Virus record (IMG/VR): IMGVR_UViG_3300017710_000033
Location: 1-30,202 of that record
DNA: 30,202 bases
DNA from: a virus
Direction: 5' to 3' (one strand)
Made by a program: the position numbers and the translations under genes. Below the pieces are notes generated by a model. That model searched no databases, was not told the origin of the DNA, and saw only the letters and a program-made list of their open reading frames with translations. Shown here one piece after another: positions 6,976 to 14,377 of the stretch (the stretch's first letter is position 1; every line of letters starts with the position of its first letter).

Positions 6976-7334
6976 TGGCTTTCGGTAAAAACTTAATGGG
7001 AAGTTTTAAAGTTGGCGTTCCTACAAGGGTGCGCCGACAACTACCCCCTGGTTTTGGGGGTATGGTAGACCTGCCTATGGCTGGTGCTTTGGAGATGACT
7101 GCATTTTCAAAGAAAGTAGATATGCCAGACATTGGGAAAACTAACTCTATGGCCAGCCAAATGTTTACCGACAGCCAATCTAACGCCAACACTGACCCTG
7201 TAATGAACAGGGGAATGACATTTAAAAAAGCTATGGACGCTCGGCTTGGAAGAACAATGGCTGATGCCAGAGTTGCTCAAGAAGACGCCGCGCGAGGAGC
7301 AACCACTAATACTGTTGTTTATAGGCGCTCTTAA
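6975..7334 (+). CDS. Uncharacterised protein in head-gene cluster
   Basis: 119 residues; TAATG overlap with the previous gene and with the next. The N-terminus is small and basic (GSFKVGVPTRVRRQLPPGFG), the middle is Met-rich (NSMASQMFTD, NRGMTFKKAMDARLGRTM) and the C-terminus is helical. No known domain recognised. The position before the scaffold suggests a head- or packaging-related role, but nothing in the sequence proves it. Confidence 0.6.
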   Translation: MAFGKNLMGSFKVGVPTRVRRQLPPGFGGMVDLPMAGALEMTAFSKKVDMPDIGKTNSMASQMFTDSQSNANTDPVMNRGMTFKKAMDARLGRTMADARVAQEDAARGATTNTVVYRRS

Positions 7335-7657
7335 TGGGTCAACCTAAAGCAACCCTAAAGGCTGTTACGCAGTTGTCGTCATCTCGTGGATGGTCATACA
7401 TCGTTGAGGTGATGGAAAAAGAAATCGTTGGTGCGGCTATGTCCATGGCAAACAACCCTGCCATGTCCGTAGAAGAGATGCACTTCCGACGCGGTTCTAT
7501 ATGGACCGCAAAACAGCTTTTAGAGCTACCCTCAAAACTCCAGTTACATTTGGAATCAGAGATAGCTCTTGAGGCAAATGACCTGGGCGACGCCATGGCC
7601 TCGCCTGATATTTTTAATTCCCCGCCACGGCTGGGAGAAGGAGTAGAAAATGGCTGA
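7334..7657 (+). CDS. Uncharacterised helical protein before the scaffold
   Basis: 107 residues; the start overlaps the previous stop (TAATG) and the end overlaps the next gene's start by 8 nt. Mostly predicted helix (WSYIVEVMEKEIVGAAM; MHFRRGSIWTAKQLLELP), acidic towards the C-terminus. Not recognised; a small head-assembly protein is the simplest guess from position. Confidence 0.6.
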   Translation: MGQPKATLKAVTQLSSSRGWSYIVEVMEKEIVGAAMSMANNPAMSVEEMHFRRGSIWTAKQLLELPSKLQLHLESEIALEANDLGDAMASPDIFNSPPRLGEGVENG

Positions 7658-8669
7658 AGAAATGCCTCAAGAAGTAGCCGCCGCTATTATTGATAGAGTG
7701 GCTTCAAACCAAATGGGTGTAGACACCGCACAAACCCCAGCCCCCAAACAGGCTGAAGAAAAACCCACAGAAACAGAAAAAGCTGTAGAGGAAGGCTCTC
7801 CGAAAGTAGAGTCAGATGCTATGGCAGAAAACCCAGTGCTTTATAAAATTTTGATGGGTCAGGATGCGGACGGTAACGACGAGTATCGTGATTTGTCTCC
7901 AGAGCAAATTTCTTCAACATTAAAAAGATACGCGGCTCTGAACCATAAGAACGCCGAAATGAAACCAGTTAATATGGTTATAGAAGCGGCTATCAAGAAT
8001 GGCCTCGCCAAAGACCCTTTGGATGCGGCGCGCCAACTTGTTAATCTTATGAAGGCTGGCGACAAGAACACGCAGTTGGGTGACACTGATGGTACGACAA
8101 ACGTGGCGTTGAAAGAGCAAGCCCAAGAACCTGGTGATATGTTTGCGCAGTACGAGGAAGACAACGCAATCTCCCTCCCACCTGGCTACCGTGAAATGAT
8201 GGCGGCGTTGCCCCAGATTACGCAACAAAACCAACAGTTGATGCAAGCAGTAGAAGGAATGATGCGAAACGCTCAAGGCTCTGCACAGCAAGGAGCGGAG
8301 TTGGCCGCAAGCGGGATAGCCGACAAAAGCTCCGCAATGGCCACGAGAATTTCTAACAACCTTGACCGCATGGCTCAGAAGACTGGTTTGGGCGAAGACC
8401 AAGCAGAGGATTTTAGAATCTTTGCTTTTGAGCGCGGCTACACTTCTGAAGATTTCCTTGACCCACAGTTGGCAATGAAGGTCGGCACTGACTACAAAAA
8501 CAGTATCGAGTCTGGTGACATGGAGCGTCTAAGGGAAATTGCAAAACGACGCCAAGCCTTCACAGGCACAGTTGGCAATACGCCGCAATCAGAGATGGCT
8601 TCTGAAACAGGCGTAGAAGCTGAGGGCGACCCAACTCTAAATAGGCTTGCTGGTCAACGCAGAGTCTAA
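7650..8669 (+). CDS. Putative capsid scaffolding protein
   Basis: 339 residues. The call rests on composition and position: acidic, rich in Glu, Gln, Met and Ala, no cysteine-rich or catalytic motif, with a low-complexity N-terminus (QTPAPKQAEEKPTETEKAVEE), helical middle (MREMMAALPQITQQNQQLMQ type) and disordered C-terminus. It sits immediately upstream of the major capsid gene, the usual place for podovirus scaffolds, which guide procapsid assembly and are later released. No protease gene is visible nearby. A strong terminator follows 16 nt after its stop codon. Scaffold sequences diverge quickly, so family proof is not possible by eye. Confidence 0.7.
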   Translation: MAEEMPQEVAAAIIDRVASNQMGVDTAQTPAPKQAEEKPTETEKAVEEGSPKVESDAMAENPVLYKILMGQDADGNDEYRDLSPEQISSTLKRYAALNHKNAEMKPVNMVIEAAIKNGLAKDPLDAARQLVNLMKAGDKNTQLGDTDGTTNVALKEQAQEPGDMFAQYEEDNAISLPPGYREMMAALPQITQQNQQLMQAVEGMMRNAQGSAQQGAELAASGIADKSSAMATRISNNLDRMAQKTGLGEDQAEDFRIFAFERGYTSEDFLDPQLAMKVGTDYKNSIESGDMERLREIAKRRQAFTGTVGNTPQSEMASETGVEAEGDPTLNRLAGQRRV

Positions 8670-8684
8670 TTTAAAAAAAACTTT

Positions 8685-8715
8685 AAAAGCGGGACGAAAA
8701 CGTCCCGCTTTTTTT
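8685..8715 (+). terminator. Intrinsic terminator after the scaffold gene
   Basis: A perfect 12-bp stem (AAAAGCGGGACG / CGTCCCGCTTTT) with an AAAA loop is followed by more T residues. It separates the scaffold operon from the capsid transcription unit. Because the stem flanks are A- and T-rich, it could work in both directions. Confidence 0.9.
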
Positions 8716-8851
8716 GTTAAATTATTTATATGGCGCTACGGCCCCTGTTTACTAAAAAGAGTTAAGACCCTAAGAGATGGTAAATTCCTCGGTGGGTGAG
8801 AGACTCAACCAAAATCTGTAACTACCTAATGCCGAAAGTGAGGATACTATT
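8716..8851 (+). promoter_or_regulatory. Capsid gene leader, likely containing its promoter
   Basis: This 136-nt non-coding stretch lies between the terminator and the capsid ATG. Because the upstream transcript should end at 8715, a promoter for the capsid gene is expected here. I see AT-rich sequence (ttaaattatttatat) near its start but no convincing sigma-70 -35/-10 pair. A shallow hairpin with one mismatch lies near 8792-8810 (gggtgag / ctcaacc). An AGGA ribosome-binding site at 8841-8844 is 7 nt from the ATG. It does not fold as a tRNA. Confidence 0.5.
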
Positions 8852-10024
8852 ATGGCTATTCAAGGTGTGCGCGGAACTGGTGAGTTTTCATCTGATTTCC
8901 GCCCTAAAAACTACCGAGAGTTATTTACTCTCCTAGAGCCGAACGGTAACGCACCGCTCAACGCTCTGTTGTCTTTTGGTTCATCCGAGTCTACGGACGA
9001 CCCAGAATACAAAAACTTCCGCGATGAACTGCCAGAGCGGACTCTGAAAGTGAACGGCGCTGTAGCCAGCACTTCAACCACAAGCATCACCATTGACGCT
9101 AGTGACAACAACAAGTTTGCCGTAAACGGCGCAGTTGTGGTCAACAGTGAAACTGGTGAAGTTATGCGTGCTTCCGCTGATACAACAGGCACAACGCTGA
9201 CTGTTGTTCGTAACATCGGTGGCACAACTCACCAAATCGCAGATAACGCAATGCTGTTTGTTGCTGGATTTGCCGCGGCTGAAAACGCTGATGTCGGAAC
9301 CGCCATCACGTTCGACGCAACGGTAGCTTCCAACTTCACTCAGATTTTCCGTACAGCCTTCGGTGTGTCGAACACATTGAAGTCAACCTATCTGCGGACT
9401 GGTGATAAAGAAGATGAAGCGATGACCAAGGCTCTCAAGTTGCACATGAGTGACATTGAGCGCGCCATGTTCTTCGGCAAAAAAGCTGAAGAGAGTGGTA
9501 CATCTGCTACTCCTCGCCGCTACACTGGCGGACTGACTACCTCACTCACAACTGTCATTGATTGTAACAGTGACATTGATGGTGACGGTACAATGAACGA
9601 GGCGCAGTTTGATGAGCAACTCATTCAAACCATCTTTAAGTTTGGTTCAACCGAGAAAATTGCATTTGTGGGCTACAAAGTAGCTTCTCACCTGCAAGAG
9701 TTCGGCAAGAACCGTTGGCGTCCAGAAAGTGTGCAAGGCACGTATGGTGTAAACCTTACACGTTACAGCACATTTGCAGGCGACTTGATGGTACATCTGC
9801 ACCCGCAGTTCCGTCAGGTTCCAGGTATGGACAATGCCATGGTGATTGTTGACTTCCCTTACCTGAAGTATCGACACCTCGAAGGTCGGGATACATCCCT
9901 CTTCGAGAACCGTCAAGGTAACGGTGTAGACGGAGTTATCCATGAGTACCTGACCGAGTGTGGTCTGGAACTCCTTCAGGACAAAACTCACGCCTACATT
10001 AAGAACTGGTCTTCAAACGCATAA
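8852..10024 (+). CDS. Major capsid protein, SU10/DUF5309 type
   Basis: 390 residues, strong AGGA ribosome-binding site 7 nt upstream. The N-terminal arm (FSSDFRPKNYRELFTLLEP) precedes a beta-rich inserted domain at residues ~65-150 (TSITIDASDNNKF, GEVMRASADTTG, LTVVRNIGGT). A helical P-domain follows (DKEDEAMTKALKLHMSDIERAMFFGKK), then a beta-rich C-terminal A-domain (DLMVHLHP, AMVIVDFPYLKYRHLEG, ECGLELLQDKTHAYIKNW). This order matches the SU10-like, DUF5309 family of HK97-fold capsid proteins. It would be the abundant shell protein of the procapsid. The gene is alone between two terminators, consistent with high, separate expression. Confidence 0.85.
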   Translation: MAIQGVRGTGEFSSDFRPKNYRELFTLLEPNGNAPLNALLSFGSSESTDDPEYKNFRDELPERTLKVNGAVASTSTTSITIDASDNNKFAVNGAVVVNSETGEVMRASADTTGTTLTVVRNIGGTTHQIADNAMLFVAGFAAAENADVGTAITFDATVASNFTQIFRTAFGVSNTLKSTYLRTGDKEDEAMTKALKLHMSDIERAMFFGKKAEESGTSATPRRYTGGLTTSLTTVIDCNSDIDGDGTMNEAQFDEQLIQTIFKFGSTEKIAFVGYKVASHLQEFGKNRWRPESVQGTYGVNLTRYSTFAGDLMVHLHPQFRQVPGMDNAMVIVDFPYLKYRHLEGRDTSLFENRQGNGVDGVIHEYLTECGLELLQDKTHAYIKNWSSNA

Positions 10025-10026
10025 GC

Positions 10027-10033
10027 GGACGAC
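10027..10033 (+). promoter_or_regulatory. GGACGAC motif after the capsid stop
   Basis: This 7-mer lies 2 nt after the capsid stop codon; the same core follows stop codons at 5921 and 19776. See the 10-mer entries. The core also occurs in coding sequence by chance or as Asp-Asp codons, so this is a weak call. Confidence 0.2.
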
Positions 10034-10057
10034 CATATCCTTGATTGAGGGTAACTT

Positions 10058-10088
10058 AAGGGAGTGTCGGAAACGGCACTCCCTTTTT
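10058..10088 (+). terminator. Intrinsic terminator after the capsid gene
   Basis: A 12-bp stem with one G-T wobble (AAGGGAGTGTCG / CGGCACTCCCTT) closes a GAAA tetraloop and runs into TTTTT. It closes the single-gene capsid unit and lies 17 nt before the next start codon. Confidence 0.9.
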
Positions 10089-10104
10089 GTTAGGAGCAGA
10101 GTTT

Positions 10105-10341
10105 ATGTCAGAAGAAAAGAAAACCCCGAAAACTAAAAAAACTGCGGAGCCAAAAGCTCCCGCCAAACCTACAACTGTTATTTTTAGAAGCGCTGAACCA
10201 GAAGCTACGCAGTTTGAGATACGCGGCGAAAACGCATCGCGTTGCCAAGATGGTCGCATTGAATGGGAGTTTGGCGCAGAAGAGGCTGAGTTTGTTCGAC
10301 GCCACGCTCACATTGAAAGTGGTCGCGTCGTAGAGGTGTAA
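10105..10341 (+). CDS. Small uncharacterised protein, Lys/Pro-rich N-terminus
   Basis: 78 residues from the ATG at 10105; an in-frame TTG at 10087 lies inside the terminator, so the ATG with the TAGGAG ribosome-binding site at 10091 is preferred. The first ~25 residues are Lys/Pro/Ala-rich and look disordered (KTPKTKKTAEPKAPAKP). The rest has short beta strands and an acidic helix (EWEFGAEEAEFVRRH). Not recognised; its position just after the capsid suits a small head-associated protein. Confidence 0.6.
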   Translation: MSEEKKTPKTKKTAEPKAPAKPTTVIFRSAEPEATQFEIRGENASRCQDGRIEWEFGAEEAEFVRRHAHIESGRVVEV

Positions 10342-10342
10342 G

Positions 10343-10921
10343 ATGGCTTACTACAATTCAGACGGCACTGTGTATGGGGGCGACGTTCACACGATGGCCG
10401 ATGGTCGGATTATGACTGGCGCTTCCCACGACAGCGGTAGTGTGCAGGTTTTTGTCACCAACCCAAAAGAAGACAGCACATCTAACCCACACATTACAAA
10501 TGAGTTTTCGCCCCTAGAAACTATGGTGCTACAGGCTGTACGCAGGTTTGGTGATTTCAATCCTGGAACACTATCTGGAGACGCCGCGCTAATGTTTATT
10601 GAATTTGCAAACATGGTGATAGATGAAATTCGGATGCACCCATACTGGGACGGCAGTGAGTTAGATTATTACCAGCACTTGTCAGACGTGCGCAAAGTGC
10701 CAGACGTAATTATGGTTGGCGGTTTGCTATATCACTACGCAACACAACAAGGCTCAGAAAAAAGCCAACAATTTGCGTCTAGCTTTATTCGTACAATTGG
10801 CCAGCAGTTGTGGCGACGTCTCAATGGAAACACCGCTATTCAAATGCGCGTCACAGATGAAGGTAGTAATAAGCGTAACCATCAGGGCCAAACTAGCAAA
10901 TATAACGGCACAACAAGATGA
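10343..10921 (+). CDS. Putative head-tail adaptor (connector) protein
   Basis: 192 residues, starting 1 nt after the preceding stop. The core has an alpha-helical pattern (FSPLETMVLQAVRRFGDF; ALMFIEFANMVIDEIRMHPYW; MVGGLLYHYATQQGSEKSQQ) similar in length and composition to podovirus adaptors such as T7 gp11 and P22 gp4, which bind below the portal. The N-terminus is short and beta-like; the C-terminus looks unstructured. Its position between capsid and propeller-like tail genes supports this. The portal is not in the window. The family match is by pattern and place, not by signature motif. Confidence 0.55.
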   Translation: MAYYNSDGTVYGGDVHTMADGRIMTGASHDSGSVQVFVTNPKEDSTSNPHITNEFSPLETMVLQAVRRFGDFNPGTLSGDAALMFIEFANMVIDEIRMHPYWDGSELDYYQHLSDVRKVPDVIMVGGLLYHYATQQGSEKSQQFASSFIRTIGQQLWRRLNGNTAIQMRVTDEGSNKRNHQGQTSKYNGTTR

Positions 10922-12414
10922 CAAGCACCTTTAAGTCACCATCAGGTATACCAAGTAAAAGCGTAGCCTATGAAAACTTTCAAGGGCTTGATGTTTCACG
11001 TGATAGAACTTCTTTAGATACAGGTAAGAATCAACACCTTTCTGTGTGTCAAGATTCGTTCTGCGACTGGCGCGGACAAATTACCCGCGACCCTGGGTGT
11101 AACTACTTAAAAGGTAGCAGTCCCGTTAATGCTGTAAACTTTTATTCTAAAGACAAAGTGGTGTATGCAGAGCAAGATGGCGCTGGCATCAACCTTGTCA
11201 GTGAAGATGACCATATTAAGGAGGGAGCTTTTCCCCTTAACAGTGTTATCACAACCTCGGTGTTCAACAGACGTATCCATTTTTTTTCGCAAGATAACCC
11301 GCCAATTTACTACGATGGGACAAACTATAATTTTAATGCCAGCCCAGCGCTAGACAAGCTACGCCCTTCTTTTTCAACGTCCGTATCACGGCGGTTGTGT
11401 GTTGCTGGAATCAACGGCAGAGAAACTACTATTGCAATCTCACGAGTAGATAATGATGAAATATTCCCTGACGACGAGCCTATTGACAGTGTTTCTGTCC
11501 TCCGCGCTGGCAACATTGATATATCAAACCAGCTTGGTGCATCCGAGTCTATTACTGGCTTATCTAAATTCGAGCAAAGCCGATTGGCTGTTTTTACAAC
11601 TGACCGCACTCTCATCTTTTTAATTGATACAGATATAGGTTTGTGGGCGCTTGATGATAAAGCGTCTGTAAATGTTGGTTGTGTAAGTCATGCAACTGTA
11701 AAAAGCGCTGGTAGTGATTTGTTATTCTGTTCTCGCTCTGGGGTGCATAGCCTAAGACGCTCCGCGGAAAACGGGCTGACCATCGAGGGCGAATCTTTGT
11801 CGTTCAAGATAGACACCCTATACAGAAACCTAGTTTCCTCAGTAGAAAACCCAAAAGATATATCCGCTGTCTATGACCAAGACATGGGGCAGTACCATAT
11901 TTTCTTCCCACAACGCGGTGGTTTTTTAACTAAGCGCCTAACTATGACCTTGTTCCCAGGCATAGACCCCAAGTGGTCTACGGGTACTTTTTTAAATGCG
12001 CGGTGTGGCGCGGCTCTTGGTGGGCGAATAGTTTTTGGCTCAAGTGGCGGTATTTATGACATTAAAAAAATTGAAGAAGAAGCCGAAGTACATCCTGACA
12101 TGGTGGTTAAAACCCCAGTTTTATGGCACGGCTCATTTACTGATACCAAGTCAGTGCATGCTGTCCTCATTCAAGCCACGGGGAATGGGACGGCCCTGCT
12201 GGAAGTTACTGATGATATGGAGCAGGTAATTCATTCAGATACATTCGAGATTAGTGATAGTGGGGACGACAATAACTACCCTGATGTTCCATTATCTAGG
12301 CAATATGAACGTAAGTTTGCGGGCCGCTATAGAGGGGCGCAGTACAAACTAACAGTAAGCGGAAAAGGTATTTGCCGAATTATTGGGTTTGGCGTGATTC
12401 TGAGGAAGAGCTAA
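10918..12414 (+). CDS. Putative beta-propeller tail hub/nozzle protein (P22 gp10-like)
   Basis: 498 residues, start overlapping the adaptor stop by 4 nt. Almost entirely short beta strands with turns in a repeated style (AVNFYSKDKVVYAEQDG; SVFNRRIHFFSQDNPPIYYDG; SRLAVFTTDRTLIFLIDTD; GSDLLFCSRSGVHSLRR; GRIVFGSSGGIYDIKK), which suggests a WD-like propeller. P22 gp10 and T7 gp12-type nozzle proteins follow the adaptor gene in this way and seal the DNA-filled head. A C-terminal beta domain (ALLEVTDDMEQVIHSDTFEI) follows. Function is inferred from fold style and gene order. Confidence 0.65.
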   Translation: MTSTFKSPSGIPSKSVAYENFQGLDVSRDRTSLDTGKNQHLSVCQDSFCDWRGQITRDPGCNYLKGSSPVNAVNFYSKDKVVYAEQDGAGINLVSEDDHIKEGAFPLNSVITTSVFNRRIHFFSQDNPPIYYDGTNYNFNASPALDKLRPSFSTSVSRRLCVAGINGRETTIAISRVDNDEIFPDDEPIDSVSVLRAGNIDISNQLGASESITGLSKFEQSRLAVFTTDRTLIFLIDTDIGLWALDDKASVNVGCVSHATVKSAGSDLLFCSRSGVHSLRRSAENGLTIEGESLSFKIDTLYRNLVSSVENPKDISAVYDQDMGQYHIFFPQRGGFLTKRLTMTLFPGIDPKWSTGTFLNARCGAALGGRIVFGSSGGIYDIKKIEEEAEVHPDMVVKTPVLWHGSFTDTKSVHAVLIQATGNGTALLEVTDDMEQVIHSDTFEISDSGDDNNYPDVPLSRQYERKFAGRYRGAQYKLTVSGKGICRIIGFGVILRKS

Positions 12415-13961
12415 TGGCAAGGTTAAGACAACAAAACCCACAAAACTATGTGGCAAGTAGCAATATCAACGCTGAGTTTGAAAATGTTATTAGGTATCTG
12501 AATAGCGCAGAACTTGGAGAAAAAACTCTTGGAGAGCTTCTCAAGGTTCTGTTCACCGAAGATGGTGTTTGGCAGGGTCCAATTGAGTTCCGTAATGATA
12601 GCTCTGCTGGCATCCAATATCGCGTTGGCTCTTACAATGACACCACCACAGGCTGGACAACCCTGGCTACGCTCGACAGTCTGCGCGGCGCAAGCGGTTC
12701 AGACATTGGAACAGTTGGTGCGCCAATCATTCACACCCGTCAGGATACAGTAGCTACCTCTGCTCAAACCGTTGTTAACTACGCGCATGACACCACAGAC
12801 GAGCTATTAGTTTACGTAAACGGCTTGTTAAAACGCTCTGGCGGCTCAAATGATTACACAAGTAGTGCCGCAGGAAACACGGTGACATTTAACTCTGGCC
12901 TGACTGCTGGCCACATTGTTACCATTTACAAAATTCGAGCAACTTCGATTACTGGTTTCACACGCTCTGATACAGTTACCACTTCGTCTCAGACAGTGTT
13001 CCCGTTTGTACATGATGACTCCACTGTATTGCAGGTGTATAAAAACGGCATCTTGCAAAGAGAGGGTGGCGCTAACGACTATGTGACTAATGCCGCATCT
13101 GACACAGTCACTATGACAAGCTCCATTCCAAGCGGCAACATACTTACAATCGTTACTGTTGAAAATACATCAGCCAATACAATCACTGGCCTGATGACAG
13201 AAACAAAATTTACAGACACCGCCACTGGTAAAATTCCATTTAGTAAACTGCAAATTGCAGACGCTGATGTAGCTCAAGCAAAAGTAGTTGGCCTTGTTTC
13301 TCATATTGCGTCTGCCGCGAAACTTACGACTAGCGGCTCAACACCAGCAGGCCCATCAACTGGAGACCTTTGGCTAGATACGTCTCAGTCGCCAAACGTC
13401 CTTAAATTTTACGACGGCGCGCAGTTTCTTCAGACGTCGCCAGAAAGCGGGTTGCCAACATTCTCTACGTCTAACGCTGGCCAAGTCGTCCAGGTAAATG
13501 GTACGGGTACAGCATTGCAGTACGCGGCCGTTGACCTTTCGTCTCGGATTGCTACGACACAACGCGGAGCCGCCAACGGCGTAGCGTCCCTCGATTCGTC
13601 TGGCCGACTGCCGTCGGCTCAACTGCCCACATCTATTTCATCTGGTAGTTTTTACAAGTCTGTCGCGGGGTCAGTCTCAAATAGTGCGCAAGTTATCCAG
13701 CGTATTTTTAAACAACGCATACAAATTGATGCGGTACATGTTGTCTGCGCCTCTGGTACAGGAACAGTGCAAATACAAGTAAATGGTGTGAATGTAGGTC
13801 AGACAGTTAATGTTTCATCTAGCGATAACAGCGTGACGCTGTCCACACCGCAAGAAATAGACGCCACTTCTGCGAACAAGAAGATTGGTTTTAATATAAC
13901 CAATGCGGCGAGCTTGAATGATTTAGAGGTGACTTTCGCCTTCAGTATCTTGAGTAGCTAA
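12414..13961 (+). CDS. Second tail fibre-like structural protein
   Basis: 515 residues from the ATG at 12414 that overlaps the previous stop (TAATG); an in-frame TTG 42 nt upstream is unlikely. Residues ~20-95 form an N-terminal attachment-type region. Residues 107-253 contain two tandem ~75-residue beta domains, starting HTRQDTVATSAQTV and FTRSDTVTTSSQTV. Then come a helical linker, a GDLWLDTSQSPNVLKFYDG motif shared with the fibre at the window start, a fibre-like segment (GVASLDSSGRLPSAQLP), and a C-terminal beta domain of ~95 residues. Probably a tail fibre or tail appendage; a separate locus from the upstream fibre suggests two receptor-binding systems. Confidence 0.75.
   Translation: MARLRQQNPQNYVASSNINAEFENVIRYLNSAELGEKTLGELLKVLFTEDGVWQGPIEFRNDSSAGIQYRVGSYNDTTTGWTTLATLDSLRGASGSDIGTVGAPIIHTRQDTVATSAQTVVNYAHDTTDELLVYVNGLLKRSGGSNDYTSSAAGNTVTFNSGLTAGHIVTIYKIRATSITGFTRSDTVTTSSQTVFPFVHDDSTVLQVYKNGILQREGGANDYVTNAASDTVTMTSSIPSGNILTIVTVENTSANTITGLMTETKFTDTATGKIPFSKLQIADADVAQAKVVGLVSHIASAAKLTTSGSTPAGPSTGDLWLDTSQSPNVLKFYDGAQFLQTSPESGLPTFSTSNAGQVVQVNGTGTALQYAAVDLSSRIATTQRGAANGVASLDSSGRLPSAQLPTSISSGSFYKSVAGSVSNSAQVIQRIFKQRIQIDAVHVVCASGTGTVQIQVNGVNVGQTVNVSSSDNSVTLSTPQEIDATSANKKIGFNITNAASLNDLEVTFAFSILSS
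12732..13170 (+). repeat. Tandem ~75-residue domain duplication in the second fibre
   Basis: The segment from HTRQDTVATSAQ to VTIYKI and the segment from FTRSDTVTTSSQ to LTIVTV align over their length, sharing DTV.TS.QTV, VY.NG.L.R.GG.NDY and a final T.G.I.TI strand pattern. Unit starts are 225 nt apart. The pair resembles repeated fibre shaft or binding modules. Confidence 0.75.
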
Positions 13962-14374
13962 TGGCGGCAGAGCCGACTAGCCACAAACAAGATGTGATAG
14001 CTAAGGTCTGCGCCGTAAGGTGCAAATGCCCTCCCATTCCAGAGCCTAACTCCTCTATAGGCTTCGTAAAGGATGGGAACTTGGTAGGTGGCGTCACTTA
14101 TTCAAGTTACACAGGGCGCGAGATTTGGGCGGCTATATGGGTGGACGACAGGTCTGTCTGGAGCAGGAAGAATCTTAATACCATGTTTAGCTATCCTTTT
14201 GAGGAGTGCGGTGTGGTTCGGTTGTGTGGTTTAGTTTCTGTAAGGAACACGGCCAGTTTGAAGATGATGGAGCGGATGGGTTTTGTTCGAGAAGGATTGT
14301 ATAGAAAGTATTTTCCGAACGATGTAGATGCAGTAGTTTTTGCTATGTTAAAAGAAGAGTGTAAGTGGATATAA
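13961..14374 (+). CDS. GNAT-family N-acetyltransferase
   Basis: 137 residues, ATG overlapping the previous stop by one base. The C-terminal half carries the RimJ/RimL-style pattern: a strand, then VRLCGLVSVRNTASLKMMERMGFVREGLYRKYF, with Asn-x-x-Ser-x-x-x-Met and Gly-Phe-x-x-Glu-Gly before the last strand (parts of this stretch: GLVSVRNTASLKMMERMGF). The family transfers acetyl from acetyl-CoA to amines or protein N-termini. The N-terminus is shorter than in RimJ, so the acceptor site may differ. GNATs are seen among phage structural genes; the substrate may be a virion protein or a host protein, which cannot be decided here. Confidence 0.85.
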   Translation: MAAEPTSHKQDVIAKVCAVRCKCPPIPEPNSSIGFVKDGNLVGGVTYSSYTGREIWAAIWVDDRSVWSRKNLNTMFSYPFEECGVVRLCGLVSVRNTASLKMMERMGFVREGLYRKYFPNDVDAVVFAMLKEECKWI

Positions 14375-14377
14375 GTT

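Noticed and set aside
8740-8850. tRNA or structured RNA in the capsid leader
   Set aside because: No cloverleaf, no T-arm consensus and only a shallow mismatched hairpin.
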